Shown here piece by piece: positions 53,124 to 62,146 of a DNA stretch of 64,000 nt. The translations under genes and the position numbers were made by a program. The stretch spans positions 76,820 to 140,819 of the forward strand of contig JAZNNQ010000027.1 in NCBI GenBank assembly GCA_045580305.1, written 5' to 3'. Within the stretch, counting starts at the first letter, position 1; each line of letters opens with the position of its first letter. The notes under the pieces were generated by a model. The model saw only the letters and a program-made list of their open reading frames with translations, did not search any database and was not told the origin of the DNA. Source of the DNA: RGIG7332 sp045580305 (GTDB lineage Bacteria; Bacillota; Clostridia; Oscillospirales; JAAYXM01).

Positions 53124-53605
53124 GTGAAAAAGATATTTATGTATATTGCCCTTTGCTTTCTATTGCTTATTGCTTGTGCATGTACTGGAAATACAAAAGA
53201 AAAAGAGTGCGGTTTACAATTGATAAAAATGGCAAAGGAGCAAGCTATTCAATCCATTGAAGCAGGTGAATTGAAAAAAAGTTGCTTTTGATGATGAAAC
53301 AGAGGCTGCTATTGGCCAGTATGGTGATGTATTAGGGGTCTTTGATTTTAATGATGTTAGAGAGGCATGCGCGGCAAAATTCTCACAGTTGTATCGTATA
53401 TGTGCTCAACAACAACCGGGCACGGAATGGCTAATCCAAGCGAAATGGGGTGTGCTATGATTTTTTATGCCCCGATTTATATGGTAATGGCTATATATTA
53501 CACCTGGATGGGTTGGATATACGCGATAAAAGAAAAAATGAGTTGAAAAGAGTAAACGAGTCAATTATTGCACGACACGGCGACGAAATCACCAAGGATA
53601 TATAG
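53124..53605 (+). pseudogene. Small lipoprotein gene with two frameshifts
   Basis: From GTG at 53124 the product starts KKIFMYIALCFLLLIACAC, a lipoprotein signal peptide. Straight reading stops at 53291, but after the A7 run at 53275-53281 the adjacent frame continues as VAFDDETEAAIGQYGDVLGV to EWLIQAKWG. Near the GGGG at 53447-53450 it shifts again, to CPDLYGNGYILHLDGLDIRD and ends ESIIARHGDEITKDI at 53605. Total length 482 is two bases over a multiple of three, as expected for two single-base insertions. The intact protein would be about 159 residues; family unrecognised. Confidence 0.65.
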
Positions 53606-53613
53606 CACAAAAT

Positions 53614-53645
53614 AAAAAGGCCCGAGTGAATTCACTCGGGCCTTT
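53614..53645. terminator. Terminator shared by the lipoprotein and the displaced gdhA end
   Basis: AAAAGGCCCGAGTGAA and TTCACTCGGGCCTTTT form a perfect 16-base stem. It sits 13 bases from the displaced gdhA stop codon, as a similar terminator does at the real gdhA. Confidence 0.88.
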
Positions 53646-53658
53646 TACTATGCGTTCT

Positions 53659-53697
53659 TTAGAATACGCTGCCTGCGAGCACTGCCGCTGCAACCTT
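53659..53697 (-). pseudogene. Displaced 3' end of a glutamate dehydrogenase gene
   Basis: On the minus strand this stretch encodes KVAAAVLAGSVF and a stop, against KVAEAMLAEGVF and a stop at the end of gdhA (62147). About 34 of 40 bases match, and differences fall mostly as codon changes. The match ends at 53698, where a stop appears in frame. It has the same orientation as gdhA and its own terminator. The rest of 53606-53920 shows only A+T-rich DNA and a promoter-like element. Confidence 0.75.
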
Positions 53698-53820
53698 TTA
53701 AATTATCCTTGGCTATTTAATTATATATCAAAAAGTCAAGTTTAATTGGCGAATGTGATATGGGATCGTTTGATAGATAAAGTTTATTGAAATTTAACTT
53801 AAAGATAGCAGATGATAGCA

Positions 53821-53849
53821 TAGACTTTTGCGTAAAATGATGGTACAAT
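53821..53849 (+). promoter_or_regulatory. Candidate promoter of the giant helicase-nuclease gene
   Basis: TAGACT (53821-53826), 17 bases, TACAAT (53844-53849); a TATAAT overlaps at 53849-53855 with poorer spacing. Confidence 0.4.
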
Positions 53850-53920
53850 ATAATTGTATGACTATATTTATTTGTCAGAATATCAAAAACTTATTATATA
53901 GAAAAGCGGGAGGTAATGAT

Positions 53921-56900
53921 ATGTCATCCAACTTTGAATTTATGGCAAAATATTGGCCCGATATGGCTCAAATGGGAAAACTGGCGGAACTGTATTTATT
54001 TGCAGATCCGAATAAGTGTATTTGCAGAGTCGGTATACTTGCAGAGCGTGTGGCGCAAGAAATATGTGGTTTTGAAAAAATCAACCTACCGGAGAATGCT
54101 ACCCATACAGACAGACTCCGCGCGTTTAAAAAAGCAGATGTCTTACCTCCCAAAATCGAGGATATGTTTCACACCCTGAGAACTGCAAAAAGTGAAGCGG
54201 AGTATACGAAAGCAGATGGCGCTGAGCGGGCAAAAACACTTCTTCATTTAGCGTTCAATCTTTGCAGTTGGATGATGGAAGTATACGGCGATTGGAGTTT
54301 TGAGGCATCCGAATATAAAGAGCCGGAAGACATTACCCAAAACGAGGATTTTAATGCAACGCTGATCGATCAGGAGAAGAAAGTTGACGAATTGCCGAAG
54401 GATATTGAGAAAACTAACACTGCCGCATCCGACGCATCAAAGGATGAGCGCACTCAAAAAGCGGAGCAGGCGGCAAAGGATTTACCCCTGAGCGAAGAAG
54501 AAACGAATTGTATCGGTAATGCTCCCATCCGTTTGGACATATCACAGCTTCCGGTAATAAACTATGCAATGCAGCAACAAGGTGTTGCGATAGTGCGGTC
54601 TATAGTCATTGAAAATACTACGGATAATGATATCGCAAATGTTGATCTTGAGATTTCATCATTGCCGGGATTTACTCTGCCCTTCTCGCGGCGTATTGAC
54701 TATATACCGGCTAAAAAGAGCATAACCGTTTCAAATCCGAAAATTATTTTAAACGGTGAATATTTAGGTGGGATGACAGAGAAGGTTGTGGGAGTATTAC
54801 ATACGGAGCTGAAGAAAGAAGGAGAGATCCTGGCAGTTGACAATGTGGAAACCACGATACTTTCTTTTGATGAGTGGCCCGGATTAGGTATGTATCCCGA
54901 ATTATTGGCTGCCTTTGTTACCCCTAATCATCCGGATCTGGCAAAAATTATTACTCGTGCTTCTGAGTTTATGGATGTGTGGACGGGCGAGGCAGCTATG
55001 GATGGTTATATGTCTCAGAATCCCGACCGCGTGCTCAAACAAGCTGCAGCTATTTACAACGCAATTAAAGAACAGGCAATTGCTTATGTTGTGCCGCCTG
55101 CGAGCTTTGAGAAAACCGGTCAGCGTGTTCGTCTGTGCGATATGGTGTTGCAGCAGAAGTTAGGTACTTGTCTGGACTTAACCTTGCTATATGCATCGTG
55201 CCTTGAAGCGATAGGTCTCCATCCGTTGCTCATTACTAACCCCGGGCATATTTTCGCCGGCGTGTGGTTGGAGGAAAAAATGTTTCCTGAGTGTGTGGAG
55301 GACGATGCTTCGCTTATTACTAAGCGTATAGCGGCCAATGTAAATGAAATTGCAGTAGTGGAAACCACTTGTGCTACTACCGGAAGGAATGTTTCCTTTG
55401 ATGATGCGCGCATAGTGGGCGAGAAAAACTTGACCACACAACGGGTAGAATGTATTATTGATGTCCAGAGAGCCCGAAAGAGCGGTATACTACCGCTGCC
55501 TAATCGTATTCGTACGGATTCCGGCTGGACAATCGAGCGAGAGAGACACCCTGATGGCGACGATATGCTTGGCCCCAAGAAGTTAGATGAAACAATTCAG
55601 GTGGATCAGAACGCCAAGGATGACAATATACCCAAGAAGGTGCAGTGGGAGCGCAAACTCCTGGATCTCGGTATGCGCAACAACCTTATTAACCTTCATA
55701 TGACAAAGACACAGATCCCGATTCTCGCAAAATCGCTGGCTGAGTTGGAAGATGCGCTGGCTGATGGAAGCGATTTTACAATTTTGCCAAAGCCAGCAGA
55801 TCTCGGTATGGATGCGCTTACCTTTGAGGCGCTGAACGAGAAGAATGCAGAGGGAATTGTAAAGGCTGAATTTGAAAACAACCGCCTGCGCTCTGTTTAT
55901 TCTGAGGGACTACTGACCAAAATTATAAAAGACTTGTATCGCACCGCCAAGACCGCTCTTGAGGAAAACGGTGCTAACACTTTATATCTTGCGATGGGTA
56001 TGCTGCGGTGGTACGAAAGTAAGCGCAGTACCAAAGCACGGTATGCCCCCATCATTCTCATCCCCATTGAGATGATCAGAAAATCAGCCGCGCAAGGCTA
56101 TGTGATTCGTCTGCGCGATGATGAGCCACAGATGAATATCACTTTGCTTGAGAAGTTAAAGCAGGATTTTGGTATTACGGTAAATGGTCTGGATCCCCTT
56201 CCTACTGACGAGCACGGCATTGATATCCGCAAGGTACTGACAATTGTGAGAAGAGCAGTTATGGATCAGGCACACTGGGATGTATTAGAGGTTGCAACTA
56301 TCGGCGTTTTCTCCTTCTCTCAATTTGTTATGTGGAATGACATCCGCAACAGAACCGATGACCTTATGCGCAACAAAGTCGTTCGCAGCTTGATAGAAGG
56401 CAAACTTTGTTGGGATGCACAGCCGCTTGAAATAGGCAAGATTGTAAATGAAAACGATGTACTTTTACCTATGCCGGCAGACGCCTCCCAGCTTTATGCA
56501 ATTCAGGCCGCATGTGCGGGACAGAGTTTTGTGCTTCACGGCCCGCCCGGAACGGGTAAATCCCAGACAATAACATCGCTCATCGTCAATGCCCTTGCTC
56601 AGGGATTGAGCGTGCTGTTTGTCGCTGAAAAAATGGCGGCATTGGAAGTTGTACAGAAGCGTTTGGAAAGTGTTGGCATAGGACCGTTCTGTCTGGAATT
56701 ACACTCCAATAAATCGAAGAAAAGGGATGTGTTGGGGCAGTTACGCAAGGTCACGGAGGTCACAAAAACCAATACAGCTGAAGAATATGCAGCGAAAGCT
56801 GAGCAATTGGCTTCAATGCGTGCAGAGTTAAACTCTTATGTACAGCAACTGCATCAAATACTCAGCTGCGGATGCGATTTATATTCTTTGATTAATGAGT

Positions 56901-59900
56901 ATGAGTATTACTCGGATGCCGCAGATATTGCAGGCTTTGACCGCGATTTCATCCGGGCGTTGACTAAACCGGTTTTAGAACAGCACCAGATTCTGATAGA
57001 GCGTATGATTGCTGCAGCTAAAGAGGTGGGACACCCGAAGGATCATCCCTTATCCAGAGTTGCTTGTCCTCAGTACACACAGAGTCTGCGAAATAGTCTG
57101 AAACCTACAGTGGATGCTTATGTCGCACAGCTTGAGAGCATCGGTACTTATGTAGGGCAGATGGTCGAAGCGATGGACGAAAAGTCGCCGGAGAGTTACG
57201 CGGATATGCAAAGACTCTTCAACATTGCATCCAGTATGCTTTGTTGGAATGGAATGCCCGATGCATGGGCAAAGACCACTTGCCCGCAGTTGTATTTTGA
57301 GGAAATAGCAAAGCTTGCACAGCATTCACAAAAGGCAAAAATGTTGAGAAACAAGCTGTATCAAAGCTTTGAGCCTGACTTCCTGGCAGAGGACGGTGCG
57401 CGCCTGTTTGCGGAATTTACAATGGCATCGGCAAAATGGTTTGTTCCCAAAATGATGGATATGTACAAGCTGACCAGGGTTCTCAAAGTGCACGCCAAGG
57501 TGCCTGTTGATATTACAAATATCCGCACCCATATTGTGACATTGCGCGATTATCAGCAAGAAAGCAAAGCTGCCGCAGAACTGCTCAGTAAGTACGGTGC
57601 CGAACTTGGTGCTTTGTATAACGGTGAAGATACAGACTGGGAGAAAATTGAAAAGATGTCAAAGATTGCCAAGTTAAGCGCGCAGACATTGTACGAGGAA
57701 TATGGCAATTATGACATAATGAACAATTGCTGCGGTAAAACCGAGCTTACTCCGGTAATATCCGCTGTCAGGGATGGCTTTGCGCAGTTTGAAGAAACGA
57801 AGGCCGCGTTTGACAGCTTGCTTGGTATTGTGCAAGTGACAGAGGAAAACTGGATCGACGGTCAATTGAATCTTTGTCAGACCATCGTCGACCACGCCGA
57901 TGAGCTGAAAGAGTGGATCGCATATGTAGGTGCCGCTGAAAAAGTGAAAGCGGCAGGTCTTGAAAATGTAGTCAGCAGCTATGAAGAAGGTGCGGAGCAC
58001 AACGAAATTTTCCGTTCATACAAGAAAGTGGTGTTGCAGGGTATGATTGCCGATGCCATTGATGAGAGCGGTGCATTAAATCAGTTCTCTGGTGCGGTAT
58101 TCAATAAGAAAATCGAGCAGTACAAGCAGATGGATCGGGAATGGGCGCGTCTTTCGCGACAAGAGGTCTACTGCCGACTTGCAAGCAAAGTCCCGAACTT
58201 TACTCTGGAGGCGGCACAAAGCTCAGAATTGGGAATTTTACAACGCTGCATCAAGAGTATGGGTCGAGGCGTTAGCATCCGCAAGTTGTTTGATCAGATT
58301 CCCACTTTGCTTCCCCGTTTGTGCCCGTGTATGTTGATGAGCCCGATTTCAGCGGCACAGTACTTAGACCCCAAGCGCGAACCGTTTGATATCGTGGTAT
58401 TTGACGAGGCGTCACAGCTTCCAACTTGCAAAGCCGTAGGTGTGCTGGCACGCGGTAAGGACGCTGTTATTGTAGGCGACCCGAAACAGATGCCGCCTAC
58501 ATCATTCTTCGCTACAAATACTGTGGATGAAGAAAATCTGGAGACAGAAGATTTAGAAAGTATTCTGGACGACTGTCTGGCGCTTAATATGCCACAGTCA
58601 CACCTGCTCTGGCATTATCGTAGTCGTCACGAAAGCTTAATAGCATTCAGCAATAGTCGATTCTATGAAAACAAGCTCTTCACTTTCCCGTCGGTTAACG
58701 ATAGGGAATCAAAGGTGAGCCTTGTACATGTGGACGGCGTATTCGATCGCGGAAAGACCCGTACCAACAAGGTGGAAGCGCTGGCGGTTGTGGAAGAAAT
58801 CAAGCGCAGATATAACGACCCTGTGCTGTCAAAGCAGAGTATAGGTGTCGTAACCTTTAACATTTCGCAGCAGCACTTGATTGATGACCTGCTCACCGAG
58901 GCTTGTGATAAGGATCCGGAGTTGGAAAAATGGGTACTTGGAGCAGAAGAGCCGCTCTTTATTAAAAACCTGGAAAATGTGCAGGGTGACGAGCGAGATA
59001 CAATTCTGTTCTCTATTGGATTTGGCCCCGATGAAGAAGGGAAAATCTATATGAATTTCGGTCCCTTAAACCGTGAAGGCGGATGGCGCCGCCTGAATGT
59101 TGCGGTATCCCGTGCACGATGCGAGATGGTAGTATTTTCAACATTGCATTCTGAGCAACTGGATCTGAACCGCAGCAGTGCAGAGGGTATTGCTGCACTG
59201 CGTAGCTTCCTTGAATATGCAGAGGGCAAAAAAATCGCTCTTGAAGAGAACGAAGTAGAGGTGCAGAAGAAAAACGGCGAAGGAATTGCTATGGCTATCT
59301 GCAAGGCACTGAAGGAAAAGGGCTATGAAACAGATCTGTCTGTTGGAAGATCAAAGTATCGTATTGACATCGGTGTTGTGGATCCGAAAAACCCTGATCA
59401 ATATATTCTCGGTATTTTACTTGACGGTTCCGGATATGGCGAAGCTAAAACTACCAGAGATCGTGAAATTGCGCAGATCGGCGTATTAAATGGTTTGGGT
59501 TGGGAAATTCTCCGTGTCTGGTGTATGGACTGGTGGGATAACAGGGACAAGGAACTGAAGCGTATATTCGACAAACTGCAGAACATCTGCGACAATGAGG
59601 ATGCCGCCGAAGAGGAAGAACCCGAAGTTATAGAAGAACAGATCAAGCAGCAGGAGATTGTACCCGAAATCATTGAGGAGGAGCAACAGGATACACCGAT
59701 ACCGGGCGCACCGTTATATACGGCGACAAAACTCCCTCTCAGCGTTGTGCCTGCGGATTTGTTCATCGAGCCATGGAACGAGAGCGATATTGAAGCAAAG
59801 GTCAAAACAGTACTCGCTACCGAAGCACCGATAAGTAAGTCGCTACTGGTCAAACGGGTAGTGCTGAGTTATGGCATTAACCGCAGTGGTGCGCGTATTC

Positions 59901-60313
59901 AGCGGCATATGGATACTATTCTGACACAAATGCAACTGAAAACAACCTGGGACAAATCATCGTTCTATTGGAATGATGACCAAGAGCCGGAGATGTATGC
60001 AGGCTTCCGTGTAAGCGGAGATGGCGAAAATCACCGTGATATACAAGATGTTCCTGTTCAGGAAATAGCGAATGCGGTTTACACCGTTCTATACCAGCAG
60101 ATGAGTATGTCTCATGATGACCTCCTGCGCGAAACAGCTAAAAAATTAGGCTATTCGCGTCTGGGCGGTAATGTGCTGGATGCCCTGAGAGGCGGACTGG
60201 AGTATGCGGAGAATAGCGGTGGCGTTGTTTTAGGCACTAACGATATGTTTGTGCTATCTGAAACCGGTACTGCTCGTGCAGAGGAAACCGAGCGTTTGTT
60301 CCAACAGGCATAA
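53921..60313 (+). CDS. Giant helicase-nuclease, DUF4011/Vsr-like/DUF3320 (hhe-type defence protein)
   Basis: The 2130-residue protein has, in order: an N-terminal DUF4145/HEPN-like region (1-110) whose expected R-x-H site reads HTLRTAKSEAEY; an acidic linker; a beta-rich domain (about 205-315); a transglutaminase-like segment with GTCLDLT (Cys417) and NPGHIFAGVW (His443); DUF4011 (RKLLDLGMRNN, about 578); a superfamily 1 helicase with GPPGTGKS (874-881), FDEAS (Asp1495, Glu1496), GDPKQMPP (1519-1526), NVQGDERD (about 1688) and NVAVSRAR (1726-1733); a Vsr/MTES_1575-like nuclease (IDIG Asp1816, LLDG Asp1835, then TRDREIAQIG and GWEILRVW); an acidic linker; and DUF3320 (about 1950-2005). GGGAGG is seven bases before the ATG at 53921. 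Proteins of this architecture act as single-gene antiphage systems in published screens. Activity here is an inference. Confidence 0.88.
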   Translation: MSSNFEFMAKYWPDMAQMGKLAELYLFADPNKCICRVGILAERVAQEICGFEKINLPENATHTDRLRAFKKADVLPPKIEDMFHTLRTAKSEAEYTKADGAERAKTLLHLAFNLCSWMMEVYGDWSFEASEYKEPEDITQNEDFNATLIDQEKKVDELPKDIEKTNTAASDASKDERTQKAEQAAKDLPLSEEETNCIGNAPIRLDISQLPVINYAMQQQGVAIVRSIVIENTTDNDIANVDLEISSLPGFTLPFSRRIDYIPAKKSITVSNPKIILNGEYLGGMTEKVVGVLHTELKKEGEILAVDNVETTILSFDEWPGLGMYPELLAAFVTPNHPDLAKIITRASEFMDVWTGEAAMDGYMSQNPDRVLKQAAAIYNAIKEQAIAYVVPPASFEKTGQRVRLCDMVLQQKLGTCLDLTLLYASCLEAIGLHPLLITNPGHIFAGVWLEEKMFPECVEDDASLITKRIAANVNEIAVVETTCATTGRNVSFDDARIVGEKNLTTQRVECIIDVQRARKSGILPLPNRIRTDSGWTIERERHPDGDDMLGPKKLDETIQVDQNAKDDNIPKKVQWERKLLDLGMRNNLINLHMTKTQIPILAKSLAELEDALADGSDFTILPKPADLGMDALTFEALNEKNAEGIVKAEFENNRLRSVYSEGLLTKIIKDLYRTAKTALEENGANTLYLAMGMLRWYESKRSTKARYAPIILIPIEMIRKSAAQGYVIRLRDDEPQMNITLLEKLKQDFGITVNGLDPLPTDEHGIDIRKVLTIVRRAVMDQAHWDVLEVATIGVFSFSQFVMWNDIRNRTDDLMRNKVVRSLIEGKLCWDAQPLEIGKIVNENDVLLPMPADASQLYAIQAACAGQSFVLHGPPGTGKSQTITSLIVNALAQGLSVLFVAEKMAALEVVQKRLESVGIGPFCLELHSNKSKKRDVLGQLRKVTEVTKTNTAEEYAAKAEQLASMRAELNSYVQQLHQILSCGCDLYSLINEYEYYSDAADIAGFDRDFIRALTKPVLEQHQILIERMIAAAKEVGHPKDHPLSRVACPQYTQSLRNSLKPTVDAYVAQLESIGTYVGQMVEAMDEKSPESYADMQRLFNIASSMLCWNGMPDAWAKTTCPQLYFEEIAKLAQHSQKAKMLRNKLYQSFEPDFLAEDGARLFAEFTMASAKWFVPKMMDMYKLTRVLKVHAKVPVDITNIRTHIVTLRDYQQESKAAAELLSKYGAELGALYNGEDTDWEKIEKMSKIAKLSAQTLYEEYGNYDIMNNCCGKTELTPVISAVRDGFAQFEETKAAFDSLLGIVQVTEENWIDGQLNLCQTIVDHADELKEWIAYVGAAEKVKAAGLENVVSSYEEGAEHNEIFRSYKKVVLQGMIADAIDESGALNQFSGAVFNKKIEQYKQMDREWARLSRQEVYCRLASKVPNFTLEAAQSSELGILQRCIKSMGRGVSIRKLFDQIPTLLPRLCPCMLMSPISAAQYLDPKREPFDIVVFDEASQLPTCKAVGVLARGKDAVIVGDPKQMPPTSFFATNTVDEENLETEDLESILDDCLALNMPQSHLLWHYRSRHESLIAFSNSRFYENKLFTFPSVNDRESKVSLVHVDGVFDRGKTRTNKVEALAVVEEIKRRYNDPVLSKQSIGVVTFNISQQHLIDDLLTEACDKDPELEKWVLGAEEPLFIKNLENVQGDERDTILFSIGFGPDEEGKIYMNFGPLNREGGWRRLNVAVSRARCEMVVFSTLHSEQLDLNRSSAEGIAALRSFLEYAEGKKIALEENEVEVQKKNGEGIAMAICKALKEKGYETDLSVGRSKYRIDIGVVDPKNPDQYILGILLDGSGYGEAKTTRDREIAQIGVLNGLGWEILRVWCMDWWDNRDKELKRIFDKLQNICDNEDAAEEEEPEVIEEQIKQQEIVPEIIEEEQQDTPIPGAPLYTATKLPLSVVPADLFIEPWNESDIEAKVKTVLATEAPISKSLLVKRVVLSYGINRSGARIQRHMDTILTQMQLKTTWDKSSFYWNDDQEPEMYAGFRVSGDGENHRDIQDVPVQEIANAVYTVLYQQMSMSHDDLLRETAKKLGYSRLGGNVLDALRGGLEYAENSGGVVLGTNDMFVLSETGTARAEETERLFQQA

Positions 60314-60330
60314 CTTGCGCCAAACACTAA

Positions 60331-60367
60331 AAAACGATCCCGAACACAGCGTGTTTGGGATCGTTTT
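60331..60367. terminator. Terminator after the helicase-nuclease gene
   Basis: AAAACGATCCCGAACAC pairs with GTGTTTGGGATCGTTTT (one G-T pair) around AGC, with T runs on both strands. Confidence 0.88.
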
Positions 60368-60419
60368 TGCATTTTTTGATAGTGAGATTCCTATTGGAAA
60401 CACAATATACTTAGGGGGA

Positions 60420-60554
60420 TTATCTCTCTTTCTGCCAGGAGTGCATTCCGTTGCTTGCCTTGGGGCATTTGCCGCCATAAGTTGCACCGGGTTTTACGGA
60501 ACTGTTAGATGTTCTTCCGCACTTTGAACATCTCCAAAGGTGTACTGTTGCCAT
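60420..60554 (-). CDS. 44-residue zinc-ribbon-like protein
   Basis: The product MATVHLWRCSKCGRTSNSSV continues with YGGKCPKASNGMHSWQKER. Cysteines in CSKC and KCP plus a histidine form a likely zinc-binding site. GAGAGGAG precedes the ATG at 60554. It is the last gene of a six-gene minus-strand unit and resembles the next gene upstream in layout (CxxC, a glycine-rich turn, CP, then H.W). No function is known to me. Confidence 0.75.
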   Translation of the reverse strand: MATVHLWRCSKCGRTSNSSVKPGATYGGKCPKASNGMHSWQKER

Positions 60555-60573
60555 ATTTTCATCTCCTCTCAAA

Positions 60574-60738
60574 TTAAATTTTTCTGCTTACTACCCATCT
60601 GTGGGGATAGGGTTTGCCGTCCTTCATATTATTGCGGCGCGGACAATGCCCGGGCATAGGTCTGCCTTGATCGGCACGCCGTAGTTCGGTTTTACCGCAA
60701 TATGTACACATATAAACCGTGGATTGAAGTTTTTTCAT
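60574..60738 (-). CDS. 54-residue zinc-ribbon-like protein
   Basis: The product MKKLQSTVYMCTYCGKTELR continues with GHCPRRNNMKDGKPYPHRWV. CTYC and HCP with a histidine match the spacing of its 44-residue neighbour, so the two are probably distant paralogues. GGAAATATCACCT lies before the ATG at 60738. Similar short ribbons occur in mobile elements; function unknown. Confidence 0.75.
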   Translation of the reverse strand: MKKLQSTVYMCTYCGKTELRRADQGRPMPGHCPRRNNMKDGKPYPHRWVVSRKI

Positions 60739-60760
60739 AGGTGATATTTCCTCTTCCCAT

Positions 60761-61129
60761 TCACATATTATTTGCTTGATCCATTAATTCTTCATAACGA
60801 TCCATAAATTTGCGACGCATATTTTCGTCCGTTGCCTTTTTTGCCAGATCCTTGCAACGAAGTGCTTGCGCCTTCAACTTTCGTTTTTCTTCTGAAATTG
60901 CAGCGTTCTCAGCCTCTTCTTCGGTCAAATATTCTTCATCCGCAGATGATTCAATGCCCCACATGCTTTTTATTCCGTTAAAACTGGCATCCTTTGTTGC
61001 GCCAAAAATTTCTGACCCAACCTCAATACCTACTGTGTCAGCCATTCCTTTAAGAACAGTGGAAGCGGTTCCGGTAACCACCAAAGCGGCGCTTCCTACC
61101 AATTTCAAACATCCTTTAATAAAACCCAT
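60761..61129 (-). CDS. Unrecognised 122-residue protein with hydrophobic N-terminus
   Basis: The N-terminal half (MGFIKGCLKLVGSAALVVTG, then TASTVLKGMADTVG) is glycine- and alanine-rich and weakly hydrophobic, which could be membrane-associated. The C-terminal half (EEEAENAAISEEKRKLKAQA and beyond) is highly charged and predicted helical, possibly a coiled coil. AAAAAGGAG precedes the ATG. No family recognised. It lies between the small membrane proteins and the zinc ribbons. Confidence 0.7.
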   Translation of the reverse strand: MGFIKGCLKLVGSAALVVTGTASTVLKGMADTVGIEVGSEIFGATKDASFNGIKSMWGIESSADEEYLTEEEAENAAISEEKRKLKAQALRCKDLAKKATDENMRRKFMDRYEELMDQANNM

Positions 61130-61178
61130 AATTTTATGCTCCTTTTTAATAATTTTATTTTGAACGGCAGAGGATAAG

Positions 61179-61322
61179 CTAATCCTTGAAAATCCCGCGA
61201 ATTGCGGCTATACTAACCACCACTACCGCCAATATACAGCAGATTTTTGCCAATGTTATAAAAAATGTCCACGAGGTTATCCAGTATACTATGGCAAATG
61301 CAAGCGCACACAACAGAAACAT
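61179..61322 (-). CDS. 47-residue membrane protein
   Basis: The product starts MFLLCALAFAIVYWITSW and continues TFFITLAKICCILAVVVVSI then AAIRGIFKD. The WIT/S..TLAK segment and the charged end match the C-terminal half of the next gene (61339-61566), so the two are paralogues. AGCGGAGCG precedes the ATG at a long distance, so translation may be weak or coupled. Confidence 0.6.
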   Translation of the reverse strand: MFLLCALAFAIVYWITSWTFFITLAKICCILAVVVVSIAAIRGIFKD

Positions 61323-61338
61323 AGTTTTTCACGCTCCG

Positions 61339-61566
61339 CTAAAAGATTTTTCGTAAAATAGCGATCAGTATCAATAAAACTATGGCAGCAGCGCAGACTT
61401 TTGCTAATGTCATCATAATTTCAAAGCCGGAAATCCAACGAAGCAGTAAAAATGCAATAGAAGAAACGATAGCTGTAAGTACAAGCTTTGACAATACGCC
61501 ACCATCCTCAATAATGCAGGATATTATTCCCACGATAATGGCGATGACGACTATTACATAAATCAT
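61339..61566 (-). CDS. 75-residue membrane protein
   Basis: Three hydrophobic helices are visible (IYVIVVIAIIVGIISCII, LVLTAIVSSIAFLLLRWI, VCAAAIVLLILIAIL). RWISGFEIMMTLAKVCAA aligns with the 47-residue neighbour. The ATG at 61566 has GGAG eleven bases before it; a longer in-frame start reaches into the Mor-like gene and is less likely. Function unknown. Confidence 0.65.
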   Translation of the reverse strand: MIYVIVVIAIIVGIISCIIEDGGVLSKLVLTAIVSSIAFLLLRWISGFEIMMTLAKVCAAAIVLLILIAILRKIF

Positions 61567-61591
61567 ATGACGAGCAACTCCTTCCGGATTT

Positions 61592-61852
61592 TCAATCCTG
61601 TGCGCTTTTTTGAATAATTCTCCGTATAGTTTTTTCAGAATAGTTATATTTGATTGCAAGAAACCTAATGTTGGTGCCGTCGTATTCCGCGACGATATTT
61701 TGTTGGATGCGAGCAGGGTTGAAAAACCTTACCGGAAAGCAAATTTGTTGCCCTTTAAACAGTTTATACATATCCATGGCGGTGTCCATACCGAGATTAT
61801 CCGCTATTTCCCTATATACTGTGTTCAGGAGCTCAGCGTTGTTTTCAGCCAT
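61592..61852 (-). CDS. Mor-family transcriptional activator-like protein
   Basis: The 86-residue protein resembles the Mor/C activator family of phage Mu: LLNTVYREIADNLGMDTAMD, GQQICFPVRFF, then EYDGTNIRFLAIKYNYSEKT and IRRIIQ, a C-terminal helix-turn-helix. GAGG is eight bases before the ATG at 61852. It heads the six-gene unit of small proteins and is the likely regulator. Mor-like genes usually belong to phages or integrative elements, which supports a mobile origin for the region. Confidence 0.83.
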   Translation of the reverse strand: MAENNAELLNTVYREIADNLGMDTAMDMYKLFKGQQICFPVRFFNPARIQQNIVAEYDGTNIRFLAIKYNYSEKTIRRIIQKSAQD

Positions 61853-62046
61853 TCGCATCACCTCAATGCCAAATTTTAGCAGATTTTGTTGCCCAAGTAT
61901 AATCCCAAAGGTCTTGTATTTGTCCGCGTTTGCAGGGCTGGAACAAAGGAATGCGAATTATCTGCATTTTGTAGCGGCAGCTGCATTTCAACCCACGCGC
62001 TATGACCAAAGCGTTTTTTCTTTTTACAGCGTTATAGTAACAAATA

Positions 62047-62070
62047 AAAGGGACAAATGTATGTCCCTTT
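62047..62070. terminator. Small hairpin in the gdhA-side boundary
   Basis: AAAGGGACA and TGTCCCTTT pair around AATGTA. The stretch 61862-62095 has no reading frame that I can support; it should hold the promoter of the Mor-led unit. Confidence 0.5.
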
Positions 62071-62095
62071 GAAAATATTTATGCTTATATATAAA

Positions 62096-62127
62096 CAAAA
62101 ACCCCCGAGCGAGAAGCTCGGGGGTTT
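62096..62127 (-). terminator. gdhA terminator
   Basis: AAAACCCCCGAGC and GCTCGGGGGTTTT pair around GAGAA, 20 bases after the gdhA stop, with T residues on the minus strand. Confidence 0.9.
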
Positions 62128-62146
62128 TAACTTTGCTATGTAATTT

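Noticed and set aside
53457..53546. A 29-codon frame beginning MIFYAPIYMVMAIYY
   Set aside because: It overlaps the better protein-like frame CPDLYGNGYILHLDGLDIRD of the broken lipoprotein gene and has no ribosome site.
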